The translations under genes were made by a program, and so were the position numbers. From contig JAUIKE010000003.1 in the NCBI GenBank assembly GCA_030430845.1, positions 1 through 64,000 of the forward strand: a stretch of 64,000 bases of DNA. The letters run 5' to 3'. Positions 33,298-42,818 of the stretch are shown here, piece after piece (positions within the stretch are counted from its first letter, which is position 1; each line of letters begins with the position of its first letter). This DNA comes from Bacteroidia bacterium (GTDB lineage: Bacteria; Bacteroidota; Bacteroidia; Chitinophagales; Saprospiraceae). The notes under the pieces were generated by a model. That model worked only from the letters and a program-made list of their open reading frames with translations. It did not search any database and was not told the DNA's origin.

Positions 33298-35829
33298 ATG
33301 ACGAAATCATCGAATTCGGCAAATTTTGATTTGCTGAGAACCTATATCGGCGTAATGGAAATGGTAGAGCATGGAGTCATCTGGCTGGAATCCTCTGGTC
33401 GGATACTTGGTGTTAATGAACAATTTGCCCGGGATCTAGGCTACACAAAGGCTGAGTTCAAGTCAAAATCTATCTTCGAGATCAGCCCCTACACCAATCT
33501 AATCAGTTGGAGAAAACTCTGGAACCAACTCCTTGAAGAAAAAACCATCAGCATTGAAACGGAGCACATAACGGCCGACGGCCTGATCTACCCTGTTCGC
33601 TTAAAAGGCGTACTCATTGAATCGGGTAAAGACACCGTTTGTTGTGGGATTGTAGAGAATCTGTTAACCAAAGCCCCGCTTAAGGACCTTCTTAATCTTA
33701 CCTCCAGGGTATCCAATATCGGAAGCTGGCAATGGAACTTACTAGATAATTCCATCCTTTTTACAGAAGAAATGTATCGTTTATTAGATCTTCCTACTGA
33801 CTACCCAGTCCGTGAAGATAGCGTTATGCAGCTTTTTAAGGAACGGACAAATGAGGATGACTTTGAACGATTGAGCAAGCAAATTAAGCATAGTGTAAAA
33901 ACCGGGGAACGCTTCAAATTAGAGTTGGTCGCAGGGAACAGCGAAAAATCTCAATCCTTTCAATTGATTGGCGTACCACTTTTCAATGATGGGACTACCC
34001 TCAAAATGTTCGGTACCCTCCAAAATATCAACGAAATCTCTACCCGGACCAAGGATATGTATCTCACCCAATTTGCCGTAGATAAGGCATCCGACCTTAT
34101 TTTTTGGTGTAATAAGGAAGGTAAGATACATTACGTCAACCAAAAGCTGTCTCGGACTTTAGGCTATACCAAAAACGAATTGCTCGAAGCTCCGCTATCC
34201 AAGATCTGGCCAAAGATCTCCTTAAGTAATTGGGATGATTTGTGGTCCGATATTAAAAAGGAGCAAACGCTGGAAATAGATACCAACTTTTTATCCAAAA
34301 AGGCCCTAAACATTCCTATCCACTTGGCAGCCACTTATGTAGATACGATAGACCATGAGTTTATCTGTGTGTTCGCCCGCAACCTGAGTAAAAAGTTAAA
34401 GAGGGATGAATTGATCCGATTGACCTATCATACCCTCGATCAGGCCATGGACATGATCTATTGGACCCGATCAGACGGTTCTTTTGTTTATGTCAATGAA
34501 ACCTTGTGCGAAACGCTGGGCTATTCCGAAAAGGAGATCCTGAATAGAACGTCCTTTGATCTTTATCCGAATAAAACTCCGGAGAGTTTCAAGAAAATGT
34601 GGGAATCTTTGCGTAGAAAGGAGATGCTAAAAACCCCCAATTTGACTATCAAAACGAAGGACGGCCGAAGCATCCCCGTTGATAGTTACAGAACACTTAT
34701 GGACTATAAGGGAGAAGAGTGCAGTTGTGTAATCCTTCGCAATATCAGCGAACAAAAGAAAAAGGAAGAGGCCCTTCAGGCAGCTATTCGACGGATTGAA
34801 TCCTTGAACGAAGAGTTAAAACTCGAAAAAAAGATCTTGCAAGATGAAATTGAACTGGAGTATAGTTTCAACAATATCATCAGCAAAGACCCTAATTATA
34901 AAAGGGTATTGAAGCAGGTCGAGCAGGTGTCAGATACCTCCTCTACCGTGCTGATTACAGGAGAAACCGGAACCGGAAAGGAATTGCTGGCCCAGTCTAT
35001 TCATCAGCTAGGTGACCGCTCTGAAAGGTCCATCATAAAGGTCAATTGCGGTGCTATTCCTTCCAATTTGATTGAAAGTGAATTATTTGGGCATGAAAAA
35101 GGAGCCTTCACCGGAGCTCACCAACAAAAGAAAGGAAAGTTTGAACTGGCACATAAAGGTACCCTCTTTCTCGACGAGATCGGTGAAATGCCGATTGAGC
35201 TTCAACCGAAATTATTGAGAGTTTTACAGGAAGGAGAATTCCAGCGGGTTGGAGGTACTCAAACCATAAAGGTAGATGTGAGGGTAATAGCCGCTACCAA
35301 CCGAAACCTGGAAAAATTGGCCAGAAAAGGCGAGTTTCGCGAAGACCTTTACTATCGCTTAAATGTATTCCCGATCCATAATATTCCTCTGCGGGAAAGG
35401 CCCGAAGATATCCCTTTGCTCATAAAGTATTTTGTAGAAAAAATATGTAAAAAGCTTGGAAAAAAGGTCATGGAAGTACCCGAGAGAATGATTAAGAAAC
35501 TTCTTCAGTATCCTTTTCCGGGTAATGTCAGAGAGCTGGAAAATATCATCGAACGGGCAGTTATCATCACTGAGGGTAAAACACTCAACCTTCATGCGTC
35601 ATTGAAAAAAAGGACTTTCAAAAAACTCAACAATAAAGTGTTTCTCAGCATGGAAGACATGCAGAAAAAACACATCCTGAAAGCATTGAAATTAAGTCAC
35701 GGCAAAGTAAGTGGCCGGGGTGGAGCTGCGGAGCTCTTAAAAATGAATGATAAGACGCTCATTTCCAGGATGAAAAAATTAGGCATCCAAAAATCCGATT
35801 ATTTAGACAATGAGCGAACATCTCTTTAA
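33298..35829 (+). CDS. PAS-rich sigma-54-dependent transcriptional activator
   Basis: An 843-aa cytoplasmic enhancer-binding protein. Four PAS-like domains (about 15-120, 130-250, 255-365, 375-490), a helical linker, then the AAA+ core: P-loop GETGTGKE (555-562), GAFTGA loop (602-607) that contacts sigma-54, Walker B LFLDEIGE (623-630), and arginine-finger region FREDLYYRLNVFPI. A Fis-type HTH ends it (MQKKHILKALKLSHGKVSGRGGAAELLKMNDKTL). It should open sigma-54 promoters in response to small molecules or redox sensed by the PAS domains. The sigma-54-like promoter at 31012 is a natural target. No phospho-receiver domain. Confidence 0.93.
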   Translation: MTKSSNSANFDLLRTYIGVMEMVEHGVIWLESSGRILGVNEQFARDLGYTKAEFKSKSIFEISPYTNLISWRKLWNQLLEEKTISIETEHITADGLIYPVRLKGVLIESGKDTVCCGIVENLLTKAPLKDLLNLTSRVSNIGSWQWNLLDNSILFTEEMYRLLDLPTDYPVREDSVMQLFKERTNEDDFERLSKQIKHSVKTGERFKLELVAGNSEKSQSFQLIGVPLFNDGTTLKMFGTLQNINEISTRTKDMYLTQFAVDKASDLIFWCNKEGKIHYVNQKLSRTLGYTKNELLEAPLSKIWPKISLSNWDDLWSDIKKEQTLEIDTNFLSKKALNIPIHLAATYVDTIDHEFICVFARNLSKKLKRDELIRLTYHTLDQAMDMIYWTRSDGSFVYVNETLCETLGYSEKEILNRTSFDLYPNKTPESFKKMWESLRRKEMLKTPNLTIKTKDGRSIPVDSYRTLMDYKGEECSCVILRNISEQKKKEEALQAAIRRIESLNEELKLEKKILQDEIELEYSFNNIISKDPNYKRVLKQVEQVSDTSSTVLITGETGTGKELLAQSIHQLGDRSERSIIKVNCGAIPSNLIESELFGHEKGAFTGAHQQKKGKFELAHKGTLFLDEIGEMPIELQPKLLRVLQEGEFQRVGGTQTIKVDVRVIAATNRNLEKLARKGEFREDLYYRLNVFPIHNIPLRERPEDIPLLIKYFVEKICKKLGKKVMEVPERMIKKLLQYPFPGNVRELENIIERAVIITEGKTLNLHASLKKRTFKKLNNKVFLSMEDMQKKHILKALKLSHGKVSGRGGAAELLKMNDKTLISRMKKLGIQKSDYLDNERTSL

Positions 35830-35975
35830 TTAATCCTGTTCTAGAAGTACCCCATAGAAGCCCCGATAAGCACTAAAACATACTTTTAGAAATATTTTTC
35901 TTACCAAGTATCTAACCAAAAGTACCTAATAATTCCTTTTGGAGTGCTGCTTACTTCGGGCACATTCGCTAAAAA

Positions 35976-36323
35976 TTGAGTAAAATTCTGGTTCTTATGG
36001 TTAATCCTTCTACCTATTCCGAGGTAAATGATAAGATATTTGAAAAGATCACGATAGAAGAAGGGCAATCAACCGTCGTTGTTTTCGGCTCCGAGACCTC
36101 AGGCGGCATGTCAATGATAGATACAATCATGGAAGGCCTGGCCGTGATGTATCCATCTATCTATTTTTTCAAAATCAACAATGATCGATCTGCGTATGCA
36201 GGAATCTATGGCGATGCCGGCATGGTCAGCATCTGTTATTTTAAAAATGGAAAGATCGTTGATACACAAATTGGCCTCAGCCCAAAATCAAAATTGAAAG
36301 AAAAAATTGCACTGCTCGAATAG
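35976..36323 (+). CDS. Small hypothetical protein, possibly thioredoxin-like fold
   Basis: A 115-aa protein that begins with TTG at 35976; ATG 35997 is an alternative. The pattern (ILVLMVNPSTYSEV, STVVVFGSE, IYFFKINNDRSAYAGIYGDAGMVSICYFKNGKIVD) has the beta-alpha-beta order of a thioredoxin-like fold, but the catalytic CxxC is absent. It may be a degenerate member. It is followed after 19 bp by the AraC-type gene. Confidence 0.55.
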   Translation: MSKILVLMVNPSTYSEVNDKIFEKITIEEGQSTVVVFGSETSGGMSMIDTIMEGLAVMYPSIYFFKINNDRSAYAGIYGDAGMVSICYFKNGKIVDTQIGLSPKSKLKEKIALLE

Positions 36324-36342
36324 CAGCTCAAAAAACCAACAA

Positions 36343-37380
36343 ATGAAGTTTCTTATCCAGCAATCCAAACCACGCGGCATTATTCAAAGTATTGCCCGAC
36401 AATTAAACATAGAATCAAAAAGCGATTGCCTGGAAGAGGTCCTAACAATCCCAGCTTTTCACGGCAGTGGACAGATAACCGGCTTTAATTTTAAATTCGG
36501 ACTAGGTGTCCTGATAGTTAAATGCCGCCTAAAAAAGGATTGGGTCATTGAATTTAAAACTCCCTGCCCTCCCCTTTTGCTAAAATTTAATCTTAAGGGG
36601 GAATTCTGGCACGTTTTTGACCATCAAAACATCCAATACCACCTAAACCCCTTACAAGGTACCATCTCCGCTAACCCTCAGTCAAGCCAACAATACTTTG
36701 AATTTCCCTCCGGCATGGAACTTTTTTTTGTCGCCATCATGATACAACGATCTGAGTATTTAAAAAAGGTGGATTGTATGGTAGAAAAAATGCCCGATAA
36801 ACTTTCTAAGGTATTCTCCGATCAACAAGCAACAGAGCCTTTTTTTTATCAAAGTAACTACAGCCTGGCAAGCTCCGCCTGTATTCAGAAAATGGCCTCT
36901 GACAAAAACAAAGGGCTTACGAGAAGCACTTTCATTGAAGGAAAAGCACTGGAACTATTATCTAAACAATTGAAACAGTTTGAGGATGACCTGAATTCCC
37001 CTTCAAAAAAGATCACCCTTAGAAAATTTGACCTTGGCAAGATCAAAGAAGCCCGGGATATTCTGATCGAGGATCTAAAAAATCCGCCTACCATTGAGGA
37101 ATTGGCTTTAAAAACCGGCATTAATCGAACCAAACTGAAAACGGGCTTCAAAAAAGTATTCGAATTGACTATTAATGAGTACCTGCGAAATGAAAGATTA
37201 GAAAAAGCCTCTATCCTGCTACTCAACGGCATGCCTGTCAAAGAAGTATCCGAGCAAATTGGCTATGTCAACAGCGGTCATTTCGCCAATAAATTCAAAA
37301 AAAAGTACGGCGTTCTGCCAAAAGACTACCTCAAATCCATCCAGATAGAAATTGATTCCGTTCAGCCTGAGAGGAGCTAA
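36343..37380 (+). CDS. AraC family transcriptional regulator
   Basis: A 345-aa regulator from ATG 36343. Residues 1-230 form a divergent sensor domain; the AraC HTH pair lies at about 245-335: IEELALKTGINRTKLKTGFKKVFELTINEYL (first HTH) and VKEVSEQIGYVNSGHFANKFKKKYGVLPKDYL (second). The sensor domain lacks a clear sugar-binding cupin motif. Probably co-transcribed with the small protein upstream. Targets unknown. Confidence 0.9.
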   Translation: MKFLIQQSKPRGIIQSIARQLNIESKSDCLEEVLTIPAFHGSGQITGFNFKFGLGVLIVKCRLKKDWVIEFKTPCPPLLLKFNLKGEFWHVFDHQNIQYHLNPLQGTISANPQSSQQYFEFPSGMELFFVAIMIQRSEYLKKVDCMVEKMPDKLSKVFSDQQATEPFFYQSNYSLASSACIQKMASDKNKGLTRSTFIEGKALELLSKQLKQFEDDLNSPSKKITLRKFDLGKIKEARDILIEDLKNPPTIEELALKTGINRTKLKTGFKKVFELTINEYLRNERLEKASILLLNGMPVKEVSEQIGYVNSGHFANKFKKKYGVLPKDYLKSIQIEIDSVQPERS

Positions 37381-37902
37381 TACGTCCGATAGGTGTTTTT
37401 ATACTTCTTATAGGTTTAGGTTCTTCACATGGATCCACTTAATTTTGTTTAGAATTTGTAATCACGCGCTTTAATCCATAGGTGATCGTTTCCCTTTACC
37501 CATCATTCGTTTATCAAGCTCATAAGGTATTGCACTCCAAGCTTTCATACCAGAAGTCTTAGTCCTTATCGGGGCTTTTCGACGGTAGTTCACTCCCCCC
37601 CTTGGGAGGCTACCGTCTCTTTTTTAATTTTTCCGGCTCTGTGCAACCTTCTTTGATTAAGCTTATCTTTCTAATAAAGATCTCCTGTTAAGTTCAATTC
37701 AGCGGCGCAAATAGCTGCATTCTTTGAAGAACTCTCAATTTTTTATTGATTCATATAATATTTGATCCTTTTCCATCTTCACAGCGTGAAGAGAAAAGTT
37801 ATTACCGCTTCATCAAACTAGGCATTGAAGAGGTCGGGATTGCTGTGTGCAGGAGGAGACTGCTGTGGGTGGTTGTTCGGGCCTTTTCAAGCTTTTCTTC
37901 CT
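37381..37902. other. Gene-free stretch with a terminator
   Basis: No credible gene; a 61-aa frame at 37746 is judged spurious. The stretch ends before repeat copy D. A strong plus-strand terminator lies at 37581-37627, about 200 bp after the AraC gene stop, so either a long 3' UTR or a separate small RNA ends there. Confidence 0.5.
37581..37627 (+). terminator. Rho-independent terminator far after the AraC gene
   Basis: GACGGTAG (37581-37588) pairs with CTACCGTC (37610-37617); a run of six T follows. The loop holds seven C and GGGAGG. Confidence 0.8.
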
Positions 37903-38022
37903 CTAGACCTCAAAGGTTTCGAAACCTTTGAGGTCTAGGCTAAGCTAGCCTAGCTTACCTCTTTTTTCCAAAAAAAGTTCCCCACCACCCCATTTTTTTC
38001 AAAAAAATATCCTCCCACCCCC
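37903..38022 (+). repeat. Palindrome-plus-tail element, copy D
   Basis: Palindrome 37903-37938 centred on TTCGAA, then tail GCTAGCCTAGCTTACC, TTTTTTCCAAAAAAAGTTCC and C/A-rich stretches. About 220 bp upstream of the ABC transporter genes. Confidence 0.8.
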
Positions 38023-38240
38023 ATTTCCGCAACTTCACACGCTTATTTTCACCTTTCCATCAAAACATTATATCCCTTCGTCGGAATTTTTACGCCGAAA
38101 AGCAAACAACTACTATCCTTGTGTGCAATTTTATTTTGAGAAAGCAGTAATTTTGTAAGCATCTTATTATATCGCTCTACTCAATGGAGCTTCAAAAGGA
38201 ATTCATACACCTTAAACTTCGCTAACCTTCAACAAACAAT

Positions 38241-39107
38241 ATGGAATTATCAATCGACCACTTATCTAAGACCTATCCAAACGGAGTCCAGGCCCTTAAA
38301 GAGGTGAGCCTGCAAATCCCCACCGGCATGTTCGGACTGCTAGGCCCTAACGGTGCCGGCAAAAGTACACTGATGCGTATCCTGGCTACCTTGCAGGAAG
38401 CCGATACCGGCAACGTACAACTTGGTGAAATAGACGTCTTAAATGACAAAGAAGCAGTCAGAAAAGTACTGGGCTATCTACCACAGGAATTCGGCGTTTA
38501 TCCCCGCATGTCGGCCTTGCATATGCTGAATCACTTTGCTACGCTAAAAGGCATTCCCGCAAGTGACAGAAAAGACCTGGTCGAAACCCTTCTCCATAGA
38601 GTCAACCTTTGGGATCACCGCAAAAAATCGGTCAGTAGCTACTCCGGTGGAATGCGCCAGCGCTTCGGCATCGCCCAGGCCCTCATCGGCGACCCCAAAC
38701 TGATCATCGTAGATGAGCCGACAGCCGGGCTCGATCCCGGCGAGCGCAACCGTTTCTATAACTTACTCTCAGAGATCGGCGAAAATGTGATCGTCATCCT
38801 GTCCACTCATATTGTAGATGACGTTCACGAACTTTGCTCCAACATGGCCATCATCAACCTGGGCGAAGTCGTTTATACCGGTGCCCCCTCCAAAGCCTTG
38901 GAAACATTAGAAGGTAAAATCTGGCAAAAAGTGATCACTAAAGAAGAATTGGAAAACTATCACAGCGAATTCCAGGTAATTTCGAGCAAACTAGTCGCAG
39001 GCAAGCCTATCATCCATGTGCTGAGTGAGGATGCTCCCGGTAATGGCTTCCAGGCAGCTGACCCAGGGCTCGAAGATGTCTTCTTTTCCAAAATCATGCA
39101 CTCCTAA
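38241..39107 (+). CDS. ABC transporter ATP-binding protein
   Basis: A 288-aa ATPase with all key motifs: Walker A GPNGAGKST (about 37-45), Q-loop LPQEFG, signature YSGGMRQR (about 134-141), Walker B LIIVDEPTAGLDP, and switch His in STHIVDD. The last 70 residues form an extra domain. It belongs to the exporters of the NatA/ABC-2 class. It pairs with the permease-peptidase fusion 12 bp downstream. Confidence 0.95.
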   Translation: MELSIDHLSKTYPNGVQALKEVSLQIPTGMFGLLGPNGAGKSTLMRILATLQEADTGNVQLGEIDVLNDKEAVRKVLGYLPQEFGVYPRMSALHMLNHFATLKGIPASDRKDLVETLLHRVNLWDHRKKSVSSYSGGMRQRFGIAQALIGDPKLIIVDEPTAGLDPGERNRFYNLLSEIGENVIVILSTHIVDDVHELCSNMAIINLGEVVYTGAPSKALETLEGKIWQKVITKEELENYHSEFQVISSKLVAGKPIIHVLSEDAPGNGFQAADPGLEDVFFSKIMHS

Positions 39108-39119
39108 AACCACGATACT

Positions 39120-42100
39120 ATGTTCCGTACTTTTTTCAGTTTCGAACTGAGGTCTTGGTTGAAGGCACCCCTTCCCTGGATCTTTATGTTCTTATTCGCC
39201 CTGATGACCTTTTTTGCCACGGTCACCGATAACCTAACCATCGGCGGTAGCTTTGGTAATATTTATAAAAACGCGCCTTTTGTGGTCCAAAACTGGTATG
39301 CCGTTTTCAGCATTCTGTCTTTGCTGCTGATGACGGCTTTCCTGAATACAGCAGCCATCCGGGATTTTGAAAACAAAACGGCCCAAATCGTTTTTTCTTC
39401 GCCCATTAATAAGGCGGGATATTACTTTGGGCACTTCTTCGGTGCCTTCCTCGTCAGTTTGATACCCATGCTGGGTGTATCACTGGGTATGTGGATCGGC
39501 GTAGGGGTGAATGGCATCACTCAGTGGGTAGAGCCGGAGCGTTTCGGTCCCTTCGAAATCCAGGGGCACATCAATGCTTTTACCAGCATTGTCATTCCTA
39601 ATGCCTTATTCGGTGGTGGTATTCTGTTTACGGTAGCAGCCCTTACCCGCAGTACTTTGTATTCCTTTATTTCGGCCATGGTGCTGCTGGTAGCCTATAT
39701 CATCACCGGCAATGTCATCGGAGATATAGAGAATGAAGCCATGGCGGCCCTTTTTGATCCGTTCGGTTTGAGGCCTTTCTCTCTCATCACCAAATACTGG
39801 ACGGTAGAAGATAAGAATACAATGTCGGTTCCTTTTTTCCACTCCGGCTGGGTCATCAACCGCTTGTTATGGATCGGCGTAGGACTGGCAATACTCATTT
39901 TTGGCTATTTCCGTTTTTCTTTTGCGGAAAAAACGAAGCGGCGACGAAAGAAAAAGAAAGCGGACTCCATGGAGGATATTTATGGGGTAAAAAGACTAGG
40001 GACCGTTCCAAGACATACGCCTCTATTCAATAGCCGTATGGTTTGGGCACAATTCCGAAGTCAATTCAAAGCTAATTTCCTGGGTGTCATAAAAAGTGTT
40101 CCCTTTATCATGATGAGCTTCCTCGGTTTGCTCAATCTGATAGGTGGACTTCAGTTTAGTACACAGGGATATGGCACGCATAATTTTCCGGTCACTTATT
40201 CGATGGTCGGTACGATCCGCGGTAGTTATTACCTCTTTATCGTAGCGATCATGGCCTATTATTCAGGCTTGCTGATCTGGCGTGAACGTAGGGCCAAAGT
40301 CAACGAGATCTACGACACCATGCCCACCAAAAACTGGACGGGCATGGCTGCTAAGTTTCTCACCGTAGTAGGAACGATCGCTATACTGATCGCACTTGGC
40401 ATCGTCGCCGCCGTCATAGCCCAGGCCTTGCATGGCTATACTCGCTTTGAACTAGGCATCTATGTCCGTGAGTTGCTCTTGATCGACCTCCTAAGTTTTG
40501 CTTTCGTCATCGCCCTGTTTATGCTGATCCACGCACTATCACCTAATATGTACCTGGGCTTCTTCCTGTGCATTGTGGTAGCTATTGCAAACGGATTCGT
40601 CTGGGATGCCCTTCGGGTCAGTACCAATATGGCCGAGTTTGGCGCTATTCCGGGCTATACCATTTCCGATCTGTACGGATACCGGCCTTATGCCAAAGGC
40701 TTATTCTGGTTTAATACCTATTGGAGTTTGTTTAGCCTGTTCCTGGTCGTGATGGCCATTATTTTCTGGCCCCGAGGACTGGAAACCAAGTTTCGCAAAA
40801 GATTAAAAATTGCAGGGGAGCAATGGAAAAAATACAGTCTACTGGGTTTACTGGCGCTCGGATTATGGGTCCTTTGCGGCGGTTGGGTATACTACAATAC
40901 ATTCAAGCTCAACACCTTTCGCAACAGCAAGCAAAATGAAAAACTCACCGTTCGATACGAAAAGGATTATAAAAAGTACGAAGGGAAATTTCAGCCGCGA
41001 ATTTACAACGTCAAATACGACATCCGAATTTTCCCCGAAAAAAGAGGCCTCGAAGCAGATGGAGAATATTGGGTGAAAAATTTGCACGACCAAGCCCTGG
41101 ATAGTTTATTAGTCATCACTCCATCTCAGGTAGATTTCACTTTTTCTACCAATCGATTACAATTACTTATGGAGGACAAGGATGTTAATTTCAACATCTA
41201 CGCTATCGAACCGGCTCTGGCACCTGGTGATTCCATGAAAATCACCTTCAGTTCTTCTTACCTGGAAAAAGGTTTTGAAAACAACCTTTCCTTCCAGCAA
41301 ATCATGCAGAACGGTACCTTCTTTAATAATACGGATATCGCTCCGAGCTTTGGCTATTCTCCTCAAAGAGAAATGACCGATCGCACGAAACGCAAAAAAT
41401 TCGGTTTGCCATCCAAATCCAGGGCCCCTGAATTAAATCCGCAGGATACCCTCACCAGAAGTAATTCCTATATCTCTTTGGATGCCGACTGGGTGAATGT
41501 GTCCACTGTGATCAGCACTTCCGGTGATCAAATTGCCATCGCACCTGGGTCTCTGAGAGACGAATGGACCGAAAACGGCCGGAATTACTACCGCTATCAA
41601 CTCGATAATAAGAGCCTGAACTTCTATTCCTTTATGTCGGCTGAATATGAAGTGGCCCGCGAAAAATGGAACGGCCTCGACCTGGAGGTCTACTACCACA
41701 AAGATCATGGAGCCAACGTGGATCGCATGCTCAAATCGATGCGCAAATCACTTGAGTATTACACCGAAAACTTTGGTCCGTACTACCACAAACAGTGCCG
41801 GATCATAGAATTTCCGCGTTATGCGAGCTTTGCCCAGGCCTTTCCAGGGACTATGCCCTATTCAGAGTCCATCGGCTTCATTGAGGATTTTCGCGAAGAG
41901 GAAGACGATATCGACATGGTATTCTATGTAGTCGCTCACGAAATGGGACATCAGTGGTGGGCACATCAGGAATGTGGCGCTGCCATGCAGGGTGGCACGA
42001 TGACCGTAGAAACACTGGCCCAATACAGTGCCCTCATGGTCATGGAAGAAGAATACGGTCGCGACATCATGCGCAAATTCCTCGAATACGAGGCCGATAG

Positions 42101-42713
42101 CTACTTGCGCGGCCGGGGTAGTGAGCGGCTGGAAGAACTTCCTTTGGCTAAAAACGAAAACCAGGGGTATATCCACTATCGCAAAGGTTCTGTTGTCATG
42201 TACTATCTCAAAGAAATGATCGGTGAGGAGCAGGTCAATCAGGCCTTGCGAAACTTCCTGGATAAGTTCCGCTACGCCGAACCGCCTTACCCGGTTACGA
42301 CTGACCTCGTCTCTGAGTTTGAAAAACAAACACCCGACTCCTTGAAGTACATCATTGATGACCTGTTCTGGGATATTACCTTGTTCGAGAACCGAACGTC
42401 CGAAGTCAGTATGAAGGAGTTGGATAATGGTAAATTTGAGGTTACCCTTAAAACAGAAAGCCACAAACTGAAGGCTGACGGGCAAGGCAAAGAAAACGAA
42501 GTCACGATCAACGACTGGATCGATATCGGAGCTTTTGCCAAACCGGATAAAAAGAAAAAATACGGCAAAACACTCTATCGCCAGCGGGTGAAGATCAACC
42601 AGAAGGACAATACATTTACCTTCATCGTGGATGAAAAGCCGCACTCAGCAGGGATCGATCCGTTCCGATTGTTGATTGACCGTAACCCTGAGGATAATCT
42701 TCGAGATTTTTGA
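39120..42713 (+). CDS. ABC-2 permease fused to M1 family aminopeptidase
   Basis: A 1197-aa membrane protein. Residues 1-580 hold two sets of about six membrane helices (ABC-2 permease, duplicated). After a helix at about 570-590, residues 620-1197 form an extracytoplasmic M1 aminopeptidase: zinc motif HEMGHQWW (His940-Trp947) with the third ligand Glu in TVETLAQYSALM about 24 residues on. The gene follows the ATPase gene, so a transporter with a built-in peptidase is likely, perhaps exporting and trimming peptides. This fusion is known in Bacteroidetes but its substrate is not. Confidence 0.9.
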   Translation: MFRTFFSFELRSWLKAPLPWIFMFLFALMTFFATVTDNLTIGGSFGNIYKNAPFVVQNWYAVFSILSLLLMTAFLNTAAIRDFENKTAQIVFSSPINKAGYYFGHFFGAFLVSLIPMLGVSLGMWIGVGVNGITQWVEPERFGPFEIQGHINAFTSIVIPNALFGGGILFTVAALTRSTLYSFISAMVLLVAYIITGNVIGDIENEAMAALFDPFGLRPFSLITKYWTVEDKNTMSVPFFHSGWVINRLLWIGVGLAILIFGYFRFSFAEKTKRRRKKKKADSMEDIYGVKRLGTVPRHTPLFNSRMVWAQFRSQFKANFLGVIKSVPFIMMSFLGLLNLIGGLQFSTQGYGTHNFPVTYSMVGTIRGSYYLFIVAIMAYYSGLLIWRERRAKVNEIYDTMPTKNWTGMAAKFLTVVGTIAILIALGIVAAVIAQALHGYTRFELGIYVRELLLIDLLSFAFVIALFMLIHALSPNMYLGFFLCIVVAIANGFVWDALRVSTNMAEFGAIPGYTISDLYGYRPYAKGLFWFNTYWSLFSLFLVVMAIIFWPRGLETKFRKRLKIAGEQWKKYSLLGLLALGLWVLCGGWVYYNTFKLNTFRNSKQNEKLTVRYEKDYKKYEGKFQPRIYNVKYDIRIFPEKRGLEADGEYWVKNLHDQALDSLLVITPSQVDFTFSTNRLQLLMEDKDVNFNIYAIEPALAPGDSMKITFSSSYLEKGFENNLSFQQIMQNGTFFNNTDIAPSFGYSPQREMTDRTKRKKFGLPSKSRAPELNPQDTLTRSNSYISLDADWVNVSTVISTSGDQIAIAPGSLRDEWTENGRNYYRYQLDNKSLNFYSFMSAEYEVAREKWNGLDLEVYYHKDHGANVDRMLKSMRKSLEYYTENFGPYYHKQCRIIEFPRYASFAQAFPGTMPYSESIGFIEDFREEEDDIDMVFYVVAHEMGHQWWAHQECGAAMQGGTMTVETLAQYSALMVMEEEYGRDIMRKFLEYEADSYLRGRGSERLEELPLAKNENQGYIHYRKGSVVMYYLKEMIGEEQVNQALRNFLDKFRYAEPPYPVTTDLVSEFEKQTPDSLKYIIDDLFWDITLFENRTSEVSMKELDNGKFEVTLKTESHKLKADGQGKENEVTINDWIDIGAFAKPDKKKKYGKTLYRQRVKINQKDNTFTFIVDEKPHSAGIDPFRLLIDRNPEDNLRDF

Positions 42714-42718
42714 TATAG

Positions 42719-42808
42719 GACACTGGGGATGCTGTTTTAGTGGTAACAGTGTCCCTAGTGTCAAAAACAATCAGTGTCTGCCTGCCTTCGCAAAGCTACG
42801 GCAGGCAG
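42719..42808. terminator. Two hairpins between convergent genes
   Basis: GACACTGGGGA (42719-42729) pairs with TCCCTAGTGTC (42752-42762) with one G-T pair. CTGCCTGCC (42778-42786) pairs with GGCAGGCAG (42800-42808). They separate the permease and sulfatase genes; T-runs are weak. Confidence 0.6.
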
Positions 42809-42818
42809 GAGTGTCCAA

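Noticed and set aside
37746-37931. 61-aa open frame
   Set aside because: Runs into the TTCGAA palindrome; no family or start signal.
41862-42644. 260-aa open frame on the minus strand
   Set aside because: It is a shadow of the M1 peptidase domain encoded on the plus strand.
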